From Sphingomonas_B tabacisoli (GTDB taxonomy: Bacteria; Pseudomonadota; Alphaproteobacteria; Sphingomonadales; Sphingomonadaceae): a DNA stretch of 64,000 nucleotides. A model generated the notes under the pieces. That model was given only the letters and a program-made list of their open reading frames with translations. It was not told where the DNA came from and did no database searches. The stretch is taken from assembly GCF_042678385.1 (NCBI RefSeq), contig NZ_JBHUDY010000001.1, positions 930,001 to 994,000 on the forward strand, in the 5' to 3' direction. The number at the start of each line of letters is the position of its first letter. Position 1 is the first letter of the stretch. The position numbers and the translations under genes are program-made. Positions 9,035-17,990 of this stretch are shown in pieces.

Positions 9035-10687
9035 TCACAGGCTCGGCAGATCCAGTCCCATCGTGCGCGCACAGGCGACCGCTTCGGGATAGCCGGCATC
9101 GGCGTGGCGCATCACGCCGGTCGCAGGGTCGTTCCACAGCACGCGTTCCAGCCGCGCTGCCGCTTCGGGCGTGCCGTCGGCGACGATCACCATGCCGGCG
9201 TGCTGCGAATAGCCCATGCCGACGCCGCCGCCATGATGCAGCGACACCCAGGTCGCGCCGCTCGCCGTGTTGAGCAGCGCGTTCAGCAACGGCCAGTCGG
9301 ACACCGCATCCGATCCGTCGCGCATCGCTTCGGTCTCGCGATTGGGGCTGGCGACGGAGCCGGAATCGAGATGGTCGCGCCCGATCACCACCGGCGCTTT
9401 CAGCTCGCCCGACGCAACCATTTCGTTGAAGGCGAGGCCGAGCCGGTGCCGGTCGCCCAGGCCGACCCAGCAAATCCGCGCCGGCAAGCCCTGAAACTTG
9501 ATCCGTTCCCGCGCCATGTCGAGCCAGCGGTGCAGATGCGCGTCGTCGGGCATCAGTTCCTTCACCTTGGCGTCGGTCTTGTAGATGTCCTCGGGATCGC
9601 CGGACAGCGCCGCCCAGCGGAACGGCCCGACGCCGCGGCAGAACAGCGGCCGGATATAGGCGGGCACGAAACCGGGGAAGGAAAAGGCGTCCGCAACGCC
9701 TTCGTCCAGCGCAACCTGACGGATGTTGTTGCCGTAATCGACGACCGGAACGCCCGCTTTCCAGAAATCGAGCATCGCCCGCACATGCGTGGCCATCGAC
9801 GATTTCGCGGCGCGCTCGACCGCGGCGGGGTCGTTCTCGCGCGCGGCCATCCAGCGATCGAGCGTCCAGCCCTGCGGCAGATAGCCGTTGACCGGATCGT
9901 GCGCGGAGGTCTGGTCGGTCACCAGGTCCGGCCGTACGCCCCGGCGGAACAGCTCGGGATAGACATCCGCCGCATTGCCGAGCAGCCCGACCGAGACTGG
10001 CTCCTTCGCGCTGGTGACGATCTCCAGCGCTTCCTCGAGGCTGTCGGCGCGGCGGTCGAGATAACCGGTCTGCAGGCGCATCTCGATCCGGCTCGGCTGG
10101 CATTCGACGGCAAGGCAGGAGGCGCCCGCCATTGTCGCCGCCAGCGGCTGCGCGCCGCCCATGCCGCCCAGTCCCGCGGTCAGGATCCAGCGGCCGGACA
10201 GGTCGCCGCCATAATGCTGGCGCCCGGCCTCCACGAACGTTTCGTAGGTGCCCTGAACGATCCCCTGGGTGCCGATATAGATCCAGCTTCCCGCGGTCAT
10301 CTGGCCGTACATCATCAGCCCGGCGCGATCGAGCTCGTGGAAATGGTCCCAGGTCGCCCATTTGGGGACCAGGTTCGAATTGGCGATCAGCACACGCGGC
10401 GCGTCGCGGTGCGTCCGGAACACGCCGACCGGCTTGCCGGACTGGACCAGCAAGGTGTGATCGTCATCCAGCCGCTTCAGCGCCGCGACGATGCGGTCGA
10501 AGCTCTCCCAGTCGCGCGCCGCCCGGCCGATGCCGCCATAGACGACCAGCTCCTGCGGGTTCTCGGCCACGCGCGCGTCGAGATTGTTCATCAGCATCCG
10601 CATCGCCGCCTCGGTCTGCCAGCTTTTGGCGCTGAGGTCGGGGCCGGTGGGCGCCACGATATGCCGGGCGTTGTCGATGCGAGTCAT
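9035..10687 (-). CDS. hutU: Urocanate hydratase
   Basis: This 550-residue cytoplasmic enzyme adds water to urocanate to give imidazolonepropionate, the second step of histidine breakdown. Family hallmarks are WILTAGLGGMGGAQPLA (the Rossmann-like insertion binding tightly held NAD+), TDQTSAHDPVNGYLP, DYGNNIRQVA and WVSLHHGGGVGMGYSQH. Length is normal. The ATG at 10687 overlaps the hutG stop by four bases (ATGA), so it is translationally coupled and last in a hutI-hutH-hutG-hutU operon. The open frame continues upstream to 11542 but that part is only a shadow of hutG. Confidence 0.97.
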   Translation of the reverse strand: MTRIDNARHIVAPTGPDLSAKSWQTEAAMRMLMNNLDARVAENPQELVVYGGIGRAARDWESFDRIVAALKRLDDDHTLLVQSGKPVGVFRTHRDAPRVLIANSNLVPKWATWDHFHELDRAGLMMYGQMTAGSWIYIGTQGIVQGTYETFVEAGRQHYGGDLSGRWILTAGLGGMGGAQPLAATMAGASCLAVECQPSRIEMRLQTGYLDRRADSLEEALEIVTSAKEPVSVGLLGNAADVYPELFRRGVRPDLVTDQTSAHDPVNGYLPQGWTLDRWMAARENDPAAVERAAKSSMATHVRAMLDFWKAGVPVVDYGNNIRQVALDEGVADAFSFPGFVPAYIRPLFCRGVGPFRWAALSGDPEDIYKTDAKVKELMPDDAHLHRWLDMARERIKFQGLPARICWVGLGDRHRLGLAFNEMVASGELKAPVVIGRDHLDSGSVASPNRETEAMRDGSDAVSDWPLLNALLNTASGATWVSLHHGGGVGMGYSQHAGMVIVADGTPEAAARLERVLWNDPATGVMRHADAGYPEAVACARTMGLDLPSL

Positions 10688-11481
10688 GCGGAGCCTTTCG
10701 CGAAATCCAGAGCGGCGGCGAGAATGCGGATGAGGTCGGCGCGAAGCGGCGCGGCGAAGGCGGGATCGAAAGCGGGCGGCCAATTGCTCTCGTTCGGCGC
10801 CTCGGTGGGTTCGGGCAGATAGGCGCGCATCGCGATCTCCATCTGGATCGCATGGACACCGTCCTGCGGGCGGCCATAATGACGCGTCGTCCAGCCGCCG
10901 CGGAAGCGGCCGTTCAGCACATGGCTGCGGCCCGCGCATGCCGCCATGACGGCGTCGCTCAGCCCCGGATCGCAGGTCGCGCCATTGTCGGTGCCGACGT
11001 TCAGCTCGGGCAGTTCGCCGTCGAACAGGCGCGGCACGGTGCTGCGGATCGAATGACAGTCGTAGAGCACCACGCGGCCATGCAGCGCGCGCACCCGCGC
11101 AATCTCCGCCTCGATTGCTGCGTGATAGGGCGCAAACCAGGTATCGCGGCGCGTCGCGATGTCGGGGCCGCGGCCCTCCCGATAGAGCGGATCGCCGTCG
11201 AACGTCTCGGTCGGGCACAAGCCGGTGGTTGCCTGTCCGGGATACAGCGACGCGCCCGACGGATCGCGGTTGCAGTCGATCACGCTGCGCGACACGTCGG
11301 TCCAGATCAGCGTCGCGTCGGCAAGGCCGTCGTAGAGCGCGCGAATGTGCCAGTCGGCATCGCGGATCGCCCACCAGCGCGAGCGGAAATCCCCGATCAG
11401 CTCGTCCGGAATCCAGGTGCCGCCATGCGGGAAGGCGAGGATCAGTGGCGCGTCGCTGCGCTCGACATGCAGCCAGCTCAT
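10684..11481 (-). CDS. hutG: N-formylglutamate deformylase
   Basis: This 265-residue zinc hydrolase cleaves N-formylglutamate to glutamate and formate, the last step of the five-step Hut route. The N-terminal LILAFPHGGTWIP motif and the DADWHIRALYDGL segment are typical of the family. RDPSGASLYPGQATTGLCP and the LYDCHSIRS motif follow. It overlaps hutH upstream and hutU downstream by four bases each, a tightly coupled order. Its presence, together with hutF, shows that formiminoglutamate is removed through formylglutamate and not by direct formamide release. Confidence 0.95.
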   Translation of the reverse strand: MSWLHVERSDAPLILAFPHGGTWIPDELIGDFRSRWWAIRDADWHIRALYDGLADATLIWTDVSRSVIDCNRDPSGASLYPGQATTGLCPTETFDGDPLYREGRGPDIATRRDTWFAPYHAAIEAEIARVRALHGRVVLYDCHSIRSTVPRLFDGELPELNVGTDNGATCDPGLSDAVMAACAGRSHVLNGRFRGGWTTRHYGRPQDGVHAIQMEIAMRAYLPEPTEAPNESNWPPAFDPAFAAPLRADLIRILAAALDFAKGSA

Positions 11482-12998
11482 CCGTCCAGCCCCGGCAGCG
11501 ACCCCGCCGCATCCAACAGTTCCGGAGCGCGGACCAGCGCAATCGCCGCTTCCATGTCCGGCGCCATGTGACGGTCGTCGGTCAGCGTCGGCACCTGGGC
11601 ACGGATCAGCGCGCGCACGGCCTCGACCGCTTCGCTCGAACGCAGCGGCGCGTGGAAGTCGCAGCCCTGCGCGCCGGCGAGCAGCTCGATGCCGAGCACC
11701 GCATCCACATTTGCGGCCATCTCGATCAGCCGCCGGCTGCCATGCGCAGCCATCGACACATGGTCTTCCTGATTGGCGGAGGTCGGGATGGAATCGACGC
11801 TCGCCGGCATTGCCCGCTGCTTGTTCTCCGAAACCAGCGCCGCCGCCGTGACCTGCGGGATCATGAAGCCGGAGTTGAGGCCGGGGCGGGGCGTCAGGAA
11901 CGCGGGCAAGCCGGACAATGCGGGATCGACCAGCATCGCGATCCGCCGCTCGGAAAGGCTGCCGATCTCGCACAGCGCCATCGCGATCATGTCGGCGGCG
12001 AAGGCGACGGGCTCGGCGTGGAAATTGCCGCCGGACAGCGCTTCGTCGGTCTCGGCGAAGATCAGCGGATTGTCCGACACGCCATTGGCTTCGGTGACCA
12101 GCGTCGCCGCCGCCTGGCGCAGCAGGTCGAGCACCGCGCCCATGACTTGCGGCTGGCAGCGCAGGCAATAGGGGTCCTGCACGCGCACGTCGCCCAGCCG
12201 GTGCGAGGCGCGGATCGGCGATCCGTCCATCAGCCGCCGCAGCGCCGCAGCCGTCTCGATCTGGCCCTTGTGGCCGCGTAGTGCATGAATGCGCGGATCG
12301 AACGGCGCATCCGAGCCCTTCGCAGCCTCGGTCGAAAGGATGCCCGTGAGCAGCGCGACCCGGTACAGCCGCTCCGCCTCGAACAGCCCGGCCAGCGCAT
12401 AGGCGCACGAAAATTGCGTGCCGTTCAGCAGCGCCAGCCCTTCCTTGGGCCCAAGCTCCAGCGGCGAAAACCCGGCATCGGCCAGCGCTTTCGCCGCCGG
12501 CACCCGCGCGCCCTCGACGAACATCTCGCCGACGCCGATCATTGCCGCGGTCATGTGCGCGAGCGGCGCCAGATCGCCCGACGCGCCGACCGAGCCTTTG
12601 CCCGGCACCACCGGCACCAGCCCCCGCGCCAGCATCGCCTCCAGCAGCTCGACCGTCGCCGGCGCCACGCCCGAGGCGCCGCGCGCAAGGCTCGCCAGCT
12701 TCAGCGTCATCATCAGTCGCGCGACCGGGACCGGCATCGGCTCGCCGACGCCCGCCGCATGGCTCAGCACGATGTTGCGCTGGAGCGTCGCCAAGTCGCA
12801 CGCCTCGATGCGGACGCTCGCCAGCTTCCCGAAGCCGGTGTTGATGCCATAGACCGGCTCGCCCGCGCCGAGGATGCGGCCCACAGCGGCGAAGCTCTCG
12901 GCAATCGCGGGGCGGCAGGCGGGATCGAGGCTCGGGCTCGCGCCCTGATAGATTGCGCGCCAGTCGGCATAGGCGACGGCGCCGGGGGTCAGCAGCAT
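11478..12998 (-). CDS. hutH: Histidine ammonia-lyase
   Basis: This 506-residue enzyme removes ammonia from histidine to give urocanate, the committing step. The self-forming MIO cofactor motif Ala-Ser-Gly is at residues 139-141 within GKGSVGASGDLAPLAHM. The catalytic tyrosine of VYGINTGFG is at residue 50. The C-terminal part has NQEDHVSMAAHGSRR, also conserved. Length is normal. The gene overlaps the end of hutI by ten bases and the start of hutG by four, so the four minus-strand hut genes form one operon. Confidence 0.97.
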   Translation of the reverse strand: MLLTPGAVAYADWRAIYQGASPSLDPACRPAIAESFAAVGRILGAGEPVYGINTGFGKLASVRIEACDLATLQRNIVLSHAAGVGEPMPVPVARLMMTLKLASLARGASGVAPATVELLEAMLARGLVPVVPGKGSVGASGDLAPLAHMTAAMIGVGEMFVEGARVPAAKALADAGFSPLELGPKEGLALLNGTQFSCAYALAGLFEAERLYRVALLTGILSTEAAKGSDAPFDPRIHALRGHKGQIETAAALRRLMDGSPIRASHRLGDVRVQDPYCLRCQPQVMGAVLDLLRQAAATLVTEANGVSDNPLIFAETDEALSGGNFHAEPVAFAADMIAMALCEIGSLSERRIAMLVDPALSGLPAFLTPRPGLNSGFMIPQVTAAALVSENKQRAMPASVDSIPTSANQEDHVSMAAHGSRRLIEMAANVDAVLGIELLAGAQGCDFHAPLRSSEAVEAVRALIRAQVPTLTDDRHMAPDMEAAIALVRAPELLDAAGSLPGLDG

Positions 12999-14176
12999 CG
13001 GCCGTCCTTCACGCGCATGTGCAAGGGATTGAAGCCGACGCGGTAGGCCAGCTCGGCAGGGTCGGAGATGTCCCAGACCGCAAGGTCGCAGGCCTTGCCC
13101 GCCTCCAGCGTCCCGATCTCGCCGCCAAGGCCGAGCGCCCGGGCGGCATTCGCCGTCACCCCGCGCAACGCCTCGGTTGCCGTCAGCCGGAACAAGGTCG
13201 CCGCCATGTTCAGCATCAGCAGCAGCGAGGTGGTTGGCGACGTGCCCGGATTGCAGTCGGTCGCGATCGCCATCGGCACGCCATGCGCGCGGAACAGCTC
13301 GACCGGCGGCCGCTGCGTCTCGCGCATGAAATAGAAAGCGCCCGGCAGCAGCACCGCGACCGTGCCCGCCTCAGCCATCGCGCGCACATCGCTTTCGTCG
13401 GCATGCTCGAGATGATCGGCCGACAGCGCCCCGTGCCGCGCGGCAAGGCTCGATCCGTGCAGCGCGGAGAGCTGCTCGGCATGGAGCTTCACGCGAAAAC
13501 CGTGCGTCACCGCCACCGCCAGCACCCGCTCCGTCTGCTCCGGAGTAAATCCGATGCCCTCGCAAAACCCATCGACCGCATCCGCCAATCCGACAGCCGC
13601 CGGGATCATCTCCCGGCACACCAGATCGACATAGCCGTCGGCATCGCCCGCATATTCCGGCGGCACCGCATGCGCGCCGAGCAGGGTCGGCGAGACGCGC
13701 ACATCGCGCACCTCCGCCAGCGACCGCGCCGCGCGCAGCATCTTCAGCTCGTCGGCAACCGTCAGGCCATAGCCCGACTTGATCTCGACCGTGGTCACGC
13801 CCTCGGCGAGCAGCGCGTCGAGCCGGGGCAGGGCGGTCGCGACCAATTCGGCCTCGTCGGCAGCGCGCGTCGCCCGCATCGTCGAAAGAATGCCGCCGCC
13901 GGCCCGCGCAATGTCCTCGTAGCTCGCGCCTTCCAGCCGCATCGCCCATTCGCCCGCACGGTCGCCGGCATGGACCAAGTGGGTGTGGCAATCGATCAGC
14001 CCCGGCGTGATCCAGCGCCCGCCGCAATCGATAGCCTCGGCCGCATCAGGCGCACCGCTATGCGGGCCGACATAAGCGATCCGCCCGTCCTGCGCGCCAA
14101 TCGCGCCGTCCTCGACGACGCCCAATCCGTCGCCGGCCATCGTTGCCAGACGGGCATTGGTCCAAAGCCGATCCAT
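12989..14176 (-). CDS. hutI: Imidazolonepropionase
   Basis: This metal-dependent amidohydrolase of about 395 residues opens the imidazolone ring to give N-formiminoglutamate. GLIDCHTHLVHAGDR is the N-terminal metal-binding HxH motif; VEIKSGYGL, HAEQLSALHGSS and MAIATDCNPGTSPT follow in the order expected. The ATG at 14176 is chosen because AAGGA lies eight bases upstream; an in-frame ATG nine bases earlier (14185) overlaps that site. It is the first gene of the minus-strand hut operon and is divergent from hutF across a short gap holding a perfect palindrome. Confidence 0.95.
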   Translation of the reverse strand: MDRLWTNARLATMAGDGLGVVEDGAIGAQDGRIAYVGPHSGAPDAAEAIDCGGRWITPGLIDCHTHLVHAGDRAGEWAMRLEGASYEDIARAGGGILSTMRATRAADEAELVATALPRLDALLAEGVTTVEIKSGYGLTVADELKMLRAARSLAEVRDVRVSPTLLGAHAVPPEYAGDADGYVDLVCREMIPAAVGLADAVDGFCEGIGFTPEQTERVLAVAVTHGFRVKLHAEQLSALHGSSLAARHGALSADHLEHADESDVRAMAEAGTVAVLLPGAFYFMRETQRPPVELFRAHGVPMAIATDCNPGTSPTTSLLLMLNMAATLFRLTATEALRGVTANAARALGLGGEIGTLEAGKACDLAVWDISDPAELAYRVGFNPLHMRVKDGRCC

Positions 14177-14202
14177 GCCTCGCATCCTTGCCGACGCCCG
14201 CG

Positions 14203-14220
14203 ATTATGTCTAGACATAAT
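14203..14220. promoter_or_regulatory. Probable HutC operator in the divergent hut promoter
   Basis: ATTATGTCTAGACATAAT is a perfect 18-bp palindrome in the 61-bp gap between hutI and hutF. The form agrees with published HutC sites centred on TGTNTAGACA. Because hutC is two genes away and both arms of the locus start here, a single operator repressing both directions, relieved by urocanate, is the simplest reading. It ends only 17 bp before the hutF start. Confidence 0.75.
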
Positions 14221-14237
14221 ATTCGGGAGAACGGCCG

Positions 14238-15587
14238 ATGCAGCATCTTTGGTTCGAGCATGTGTTGCTGCCGCAGGGCTGGGCGCGCCAGGTCAGGATC
14301 GGCATCGAAGGCGGCCGGATTGCGTCGGTAGAGATGGGCCTCGCGCCGCAACCAGAGGACTCCCGCCACGCCGCCGCTATCCCCGGCCTGTGCAACGTCC
14401 ACAGCCACGGCTTCCAGCGCGGCATGGCCGGCCTGTCGGAGCGGCGCAGCCGGCCGGACGACGATTTCTGGAGCTGGCGCGAAGTCATGTACCGCTTCCT
14501 CGGCCAGCTCACGCCCGAGGGTATCGAGGCGATCACCGCCCAGGCCTATGTCGAGATGCTCGAATCCGGCTACACCCGCGTCGGCGAGTTCCATTACCTG
14601 CACAACGACATCGACGGCGGCTGCTATGCCGACCCGGCCGAAACCGCGGGCGCGATCGTCGCGGCGGCGGAGACGGCCGGCATCGGCCTGACGCTGCTGC
14701 CCGTCTTCTACGCTCATGCCGATTTCGGCGGTGCTCCGCCCGCACCGGGGCAGAAGCGCTTCGTCTACGATCTCGACGGCTTTGCGCGCCTGGTCGAGGC
14801 GAGCCGCGCCAAACTGCCCGCCGACGCGAACCTCGGCATCGCACCCCATTCGCTGCGGGCCGTCACGCCCGACGAACTGCGCACAATCCTGCCGCTCGCC
14901 GATGGCGGCCCGATCCACATCCACGCCGCCGAGCAGGTCAAGGAAGTCGAAGCCTGCCTCGCCTGGAGCGGCGCCCGCCCGGTCGAATGGCTGCTGGACA
15001 ATGCGCAAGTCGACGCGCGCTGGTGCCTGGTCCATTCCACCCATCTCGACGAACGCGAATGCCAGCGCCTCGCCGCCAGCGGTGCCGTGGCCGGCCTCTG
15101 CCCGGTAACCGAAGCCAATCTCGGCGACGGCACGTTCCCGGCAATCGCCTATCTGGAAGCAGGCGGCCGGTTCGCGACGGGCACGGACTCGAACATCCTG
15201 ATCGACGCCGCGTCCGAACTCCGCGCGCTCGAATATTCGCAGCGCCTCGCCCAGCGCCGCCGCGCCCTGCTGGCGGATGACAAAACCCCATCGGTCGGCC
15301 AACGCCTGTTCGACGCCGCGCTCGCCGGCGGCGCACAAGCGCTCGGCGTTGAGACGGGGCTGGCCGTCGGCGCGCCCGCCGACCTGGTCGCGCTCGACCT
15401 GACGCACACAGCCTTTGCCGGCGCCGACGACGCAACCCTGCTCGACCGCTGGATATTCGCGGCCGGACGAAGCGCGGTCGATGCCGTCTGGCGCGGCGGC
15501 GTCCGGTGCGTGTCGAACGGTCGCCACGTCGCCGCCCAAGCGGTCGCGTCCCGCTACCGCCGAACGCTGGAGAAGCTGCTCGCGTGA
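14238..15587 (+). CDS. hutF: Formimidoylglutamate deiminase
   Basis: This 449-residue amidohydrolase hydrolyses N-formiminoglutamate to N-formylglutamate and ammonia. The metal-binding motif CNVHSHGFQRGMAG lies near residue 55; HIHAAEQVKEVEACL, WCLVHSTHLD and FATGTDSNI supply the other expected ligands and active-site segments. It links HutI to HutG, so all five steps from histidine to glutamate are present here. It overlaps hutC by four bases (GTGA), so regulator and enzyme are made together. GGGAGAACGGCCG precedes the ATG and gives a good ribosome-binding site. Confidence 0.95.
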   Translation: MQHLWFEHVLLPQGWARQVRIGIEGGRIASVEMGLAPQPEDSRHAAAIPGLCNVHSHGFQRGMAGLSERRSRPDDDFWSWREVMYRFLGQLTPEGIEAITAQAYVEMLESGYTRVGEFHYLHNDIDGGCYADPAETAGAIVAAAETAGIGLTLLPVFYAHADFGGAPPAPGQKRFVYDLDGFARLVEASRAKLPADANLGIAPHSLRAVTPDELRTILPLADGGPIHIHAAEQVKEVEACLAWSGARPVEWLLDNAQVDARWCLVHSTHLDERECQRLAASGAVAGLCPVTEANLGDGTFPAIAYLEAGGRFATGTDSNILIDAASELRALEYSQRLAQRRRALLADDKTPSVGQRLFDAALAGGAQALGVETGLAVGAPADLVALDLTHTAFAGADDATLLDRWIFAAGRSAVDAVWRGGVRCVSNGRHVAAQAVASRYRRTLEKLLA

Positions 15588-16273
15588 CCATCGAGCAGCG
15601 CATCCGCACGGAGATCGCGTCGCGCATCCAGTCGGGCGAATGGCGCCCCGGCGACCGCGTGCCGTTCGAGCATGAGCTGGTCGCGCGCTACGGCTGCTCG
15701 CGCGCGACGGTCAGCAAGGCGCTCGGCGCGCTCGCCAAGGCCGGACTGATCGAGCGTCGCCGCAAGGCCGGCTCCTTCGTCGCCCAGCCGCAGGTCCATT
15801 CCGCCGTCCTGGAAATCCCCGACCTCGCGCAGCTGATCGAGGCGCGGGGCGAAACCTATCGCTGGGAAAAGACCGTCTCCCGCCCCGGCCGCGCGACGGA
15901 CAGCGACTTCCCGCAGCCCTTCCTCTGGGTCGAAGGCATCCATTTCGAAGGCGGCCATCCCTTCGCGTTGGAGCGCCGCGCGATCTCGCTGCTCTCGGTT
16001 CCCGAAGCCGAGCACGAAGATTTCGCGCAAATCGCTCCCGGAACATGGCTCCTCCGCCACATCCCCTGGACCTCGGCCCGCCACCGTATCCGCGCGATCC
16101 CCGCCGACCGCCACGACGCCGACCCACTGGACCTGCCGTCCGGCTCTGCCTGCCTCGAGCTCAGCCGGACGACCTGGCGCGCCGGCGAGCTGATCACCTC
16201 GTCCCGCCAGCTCTTCCCCGGCGATCGCTTCGATCTGGTCGCCGAGTTCAAGCCGTCCGCCCATGTCAACTGA
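15584..16273 (+). CDS. hutC: Histidine utilisation repressor, GntR family (HutC subfamily)
   Basis: This 229-residue regulator has an N-terminal winged helix (IASRIQSGEWRPGDRVPFEH, then YGCSRATVSKALGALAKAG) and a C-terminal UTRA effector domain ending in the typical SRQLFPGDRFDLVAEF. HutC proteins repress hut genes and are released by urocanate. It starts with GTG overlapping the hutF stop (15584-15587), so expression is coupled to the operon it controls. The palindrome at 14203-14220 is the likely binding site. The longer open frame upstream is antisense and out-of-frame noise from hutF. Confidence 0.93.
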   Translation: MTIEQRIRTEIASRIQSGEWRPGDRVPFEHELVARYGCSRATVSKALGALAKAGLIERRRKAGSFVAQPQVHSAVLEIPDLAQLIEARGETYRWEKTVSRPGRATDSDFPQPFLWVEGIHFEGGHPFALERRAISLLSVPEAEHEDFAQIAPGTWLLRHIPWTSARHRIRAIPADRHDADPLDLPSGSACLELSRTTWRAGELITSSRQLFPGDRFDLVAEFKPSAHVN

Positions 16274-16334
16274 GCACAGCCGGCACTTGCCGGGTCGCCA
16301 CACGTTCAGGCGTCGCAACTAGGGAGAAGCGGAA

Positions 16335-17990
16335 ATGAGATTGATCTGGGCGGCCGGCCTGCTCCTTGCCTCGACCGCGGTTGCGGCGGCCGACCGCAAT
16401 CCGATCGATCCCGCAAAGCTGTCCGACACGACGCGGACGCTCGCCTCCGAACCGTTCGAGGGCCGCGCACCGGGGACGCCCGGCGAAACCAGGACGATCG
16501 AATATATCGTCAGCCGTTTCAAGGAAGCCGGCCTGTCGCCCGCCGGGGACGACGGCGGCTGGACGCAGCGCGTGCCGCTCGTCCACACGCGCCTCGGCGC
16601 GGGAACGATGTCTGTCGCCTTGCGCGGCGCGACGGTGCCGCTCGTCCAGAAGCAGCAGATTTATGTGAGCACCGTCCGCCCGATCGACCGCGTGTCGATC
16701 GCCGGCGCGCCGATGGTGTTCGTCGGCTATGGCGTTGCCGCGCCCGAGCGAAGCTGGGACGACTTCAAGGGCGTCGACCTGAAGGGCAAGGTCGCGGTGT
16801 TCCTCGTCAACGATCCCGATTTCGAGGCGAAGGCGGGCGAGCCTTCCTTCGGCAAGTTCGGCGGCAAGGCGATGACCTATTATGGCCGCTGGACCTACAA
16901 ATTCGAGGAGGCAGCGCGTCGCGGCGCGATCGCCGCGCTGATCGTCCACGACACGCCGGGCGCCGGCTATGGCTGGAACACTGTCGTCGCGCCGGGCGGC
17001 GAAAATTACGACATCGTCCGCACCGGCGGCGCGCAGCCGGTGATGCTGCAGGGCTGGCTTGAAGGGGAGGCGTCGCGCGACCTGTTCCGCCGCGCCGGGC
17101 TCGACCTGGACAAGCTCCGCGTGGAGGCGCGCAGCCCATCGTTCCGCCCGGTGACGCTCGCCGGCGCGACCTTCTCGGCCGACGTTCCGGTCACCGCCGA
17201 GAGGGTGCAGAGCTACAATGTGCTGGGCCAGATTCGCGGCGCGAAGCGGCCTGACGAGGCGGTCATGTATGGCGCCCATTGGGACGCTTACGGAATCGGC
17301 ACGCCCGACGCGCAGGGACGGACGATCCGCCCGGGCGCCGCCGACGACGCGATCGGCGTTGCCGGCCTCGTCGAGATTGCGCGGACCTTCGCCGCCGGGC
17401 CGAAGCCGAACCGCACCGTCGTGTTCGCTGCCTGGACGGGCGAGGAGCGCGGCCTGCTCGGATCGGAAACCTACGCCGTCCACCCGATCTTCCCGCTCGA
17501 AAAGACCGTGGCGAACCTGACGATGGACATCCTTCAGACCGGCGGCCTCGCCCGCGACGTGGTCCTGGTCGGGCCGGGGCAGAGCTCGCTGGAGGACGAT
17601 CTCGCCCGCGCCGCCCAGGCGCAGGGCCGCACCATCACACCGGAAACGCTGCCGGAACGCGGCCTGTTCTACCGTGCCGATCATTTCTCCGTCGCCCGGC
17701 GGGGCGTCCCGACCCTGTTGCTGATGGGGATCGCCGGCCCGCACAATCTCGTCGAAGGCGGCACGGCGGCCGGGCAGAAATGGCTCGAGAGCTACATGGC
17801 CTGCTATCACCAGACCTGCGATACTTGGTCGCCGGCGCTGAACTTCAGCGGGGCCGCGCAGGACGTCGAGCTGCTATATCGCATCGGTCGCGATCTTGCC
17901 TTCTCCAACCGCTGGCCGGAATGGCGGCCGAGCTCCGAATTCCGGGCGATCCGCGAGCGTTCGGCGGCTCAGCGCGCGTCGACGAGATAG
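16335..17990 (+). CDS. Secreted M28-family zinc aminopeptidase with PA domain
   Basis: This 551-residue protein starts with a signal peptide (LIWAAGLLLASTAVAAA), followed by an N-terminal segment, a PA-type domain around residues 110-230 (VFVGYGVAAPERSWDDFKGV, GKVAVFLVNDP) and a C-terminal M28 peptidase domain. Zinc-site motifs are YGAHWDAYG, RPGAADDAIGVAGL, WTGEERGLLGSE and YRADHFSVARRGVP. Such enzymes release N-terminal amino acids from peptides in the periplasm or outside the cell. AGGGAGAAG precedes the ATG. Its 3' end overlaps the convergent cyclodeaminase-like gene by 22 bp. Peptidase neighbours suggest a peptide or amino-acid scavenging area. Confidence 0.9.
   Translation: MRLIWAAGLLLASTAVAAADRNPIDPAKLSDTTRTLASEPFEGRAPGTPGETRTIEYIVSRFKEAGLSPAGDDGGWTQRVPLVHTRLGAGTMSVALRGATVPLVQKQQIYVSTVRPIDRVSIAGAPMVFVGYGVAAPERSWDDFKGVDLKGKVAVFLVNDPDFEAKAGEPSFGKFGGKAMTYYGRWTYKFEEAARRGAIAALIVHDTPGAGYGWNTVVAPGGENYDIVRTGGAQPVMLQGWLEGEASRDLFRRAGLDLDKLRVEARSPSFRPVTLAGATFSADVPVTAERVQSYNVLGQIRGAKRPDEAVMYGAHWDAYGIGTPDAQGRTIRPGAADDAIGVAGLVEIARTFAAGPKPNRTVVFAAWTGEERGLLGSETYAVHPIFPLEKTVANLTMDILQTGGLARDVVLVGPGQSSLEDDLARAAQAQGRTITPETLPERGLFYRADHFSVARRGVPTLLLMGIAGPHNLVEGGTAAGQKWLESYMACYHQTCDTWSPALNFSGAAQDVELLYRIGRDLAFSNRWPEWRPSSEFRAIRERSAAQRASTR

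Noticed and set aside
9035..11542. A single 835-codon frame suggesting a HutG-HutU fusion
   Set aside because: The part upstream of 10687 is out of frame with true hutG, and hutU has a clear ATG overlapping the hutG stop.
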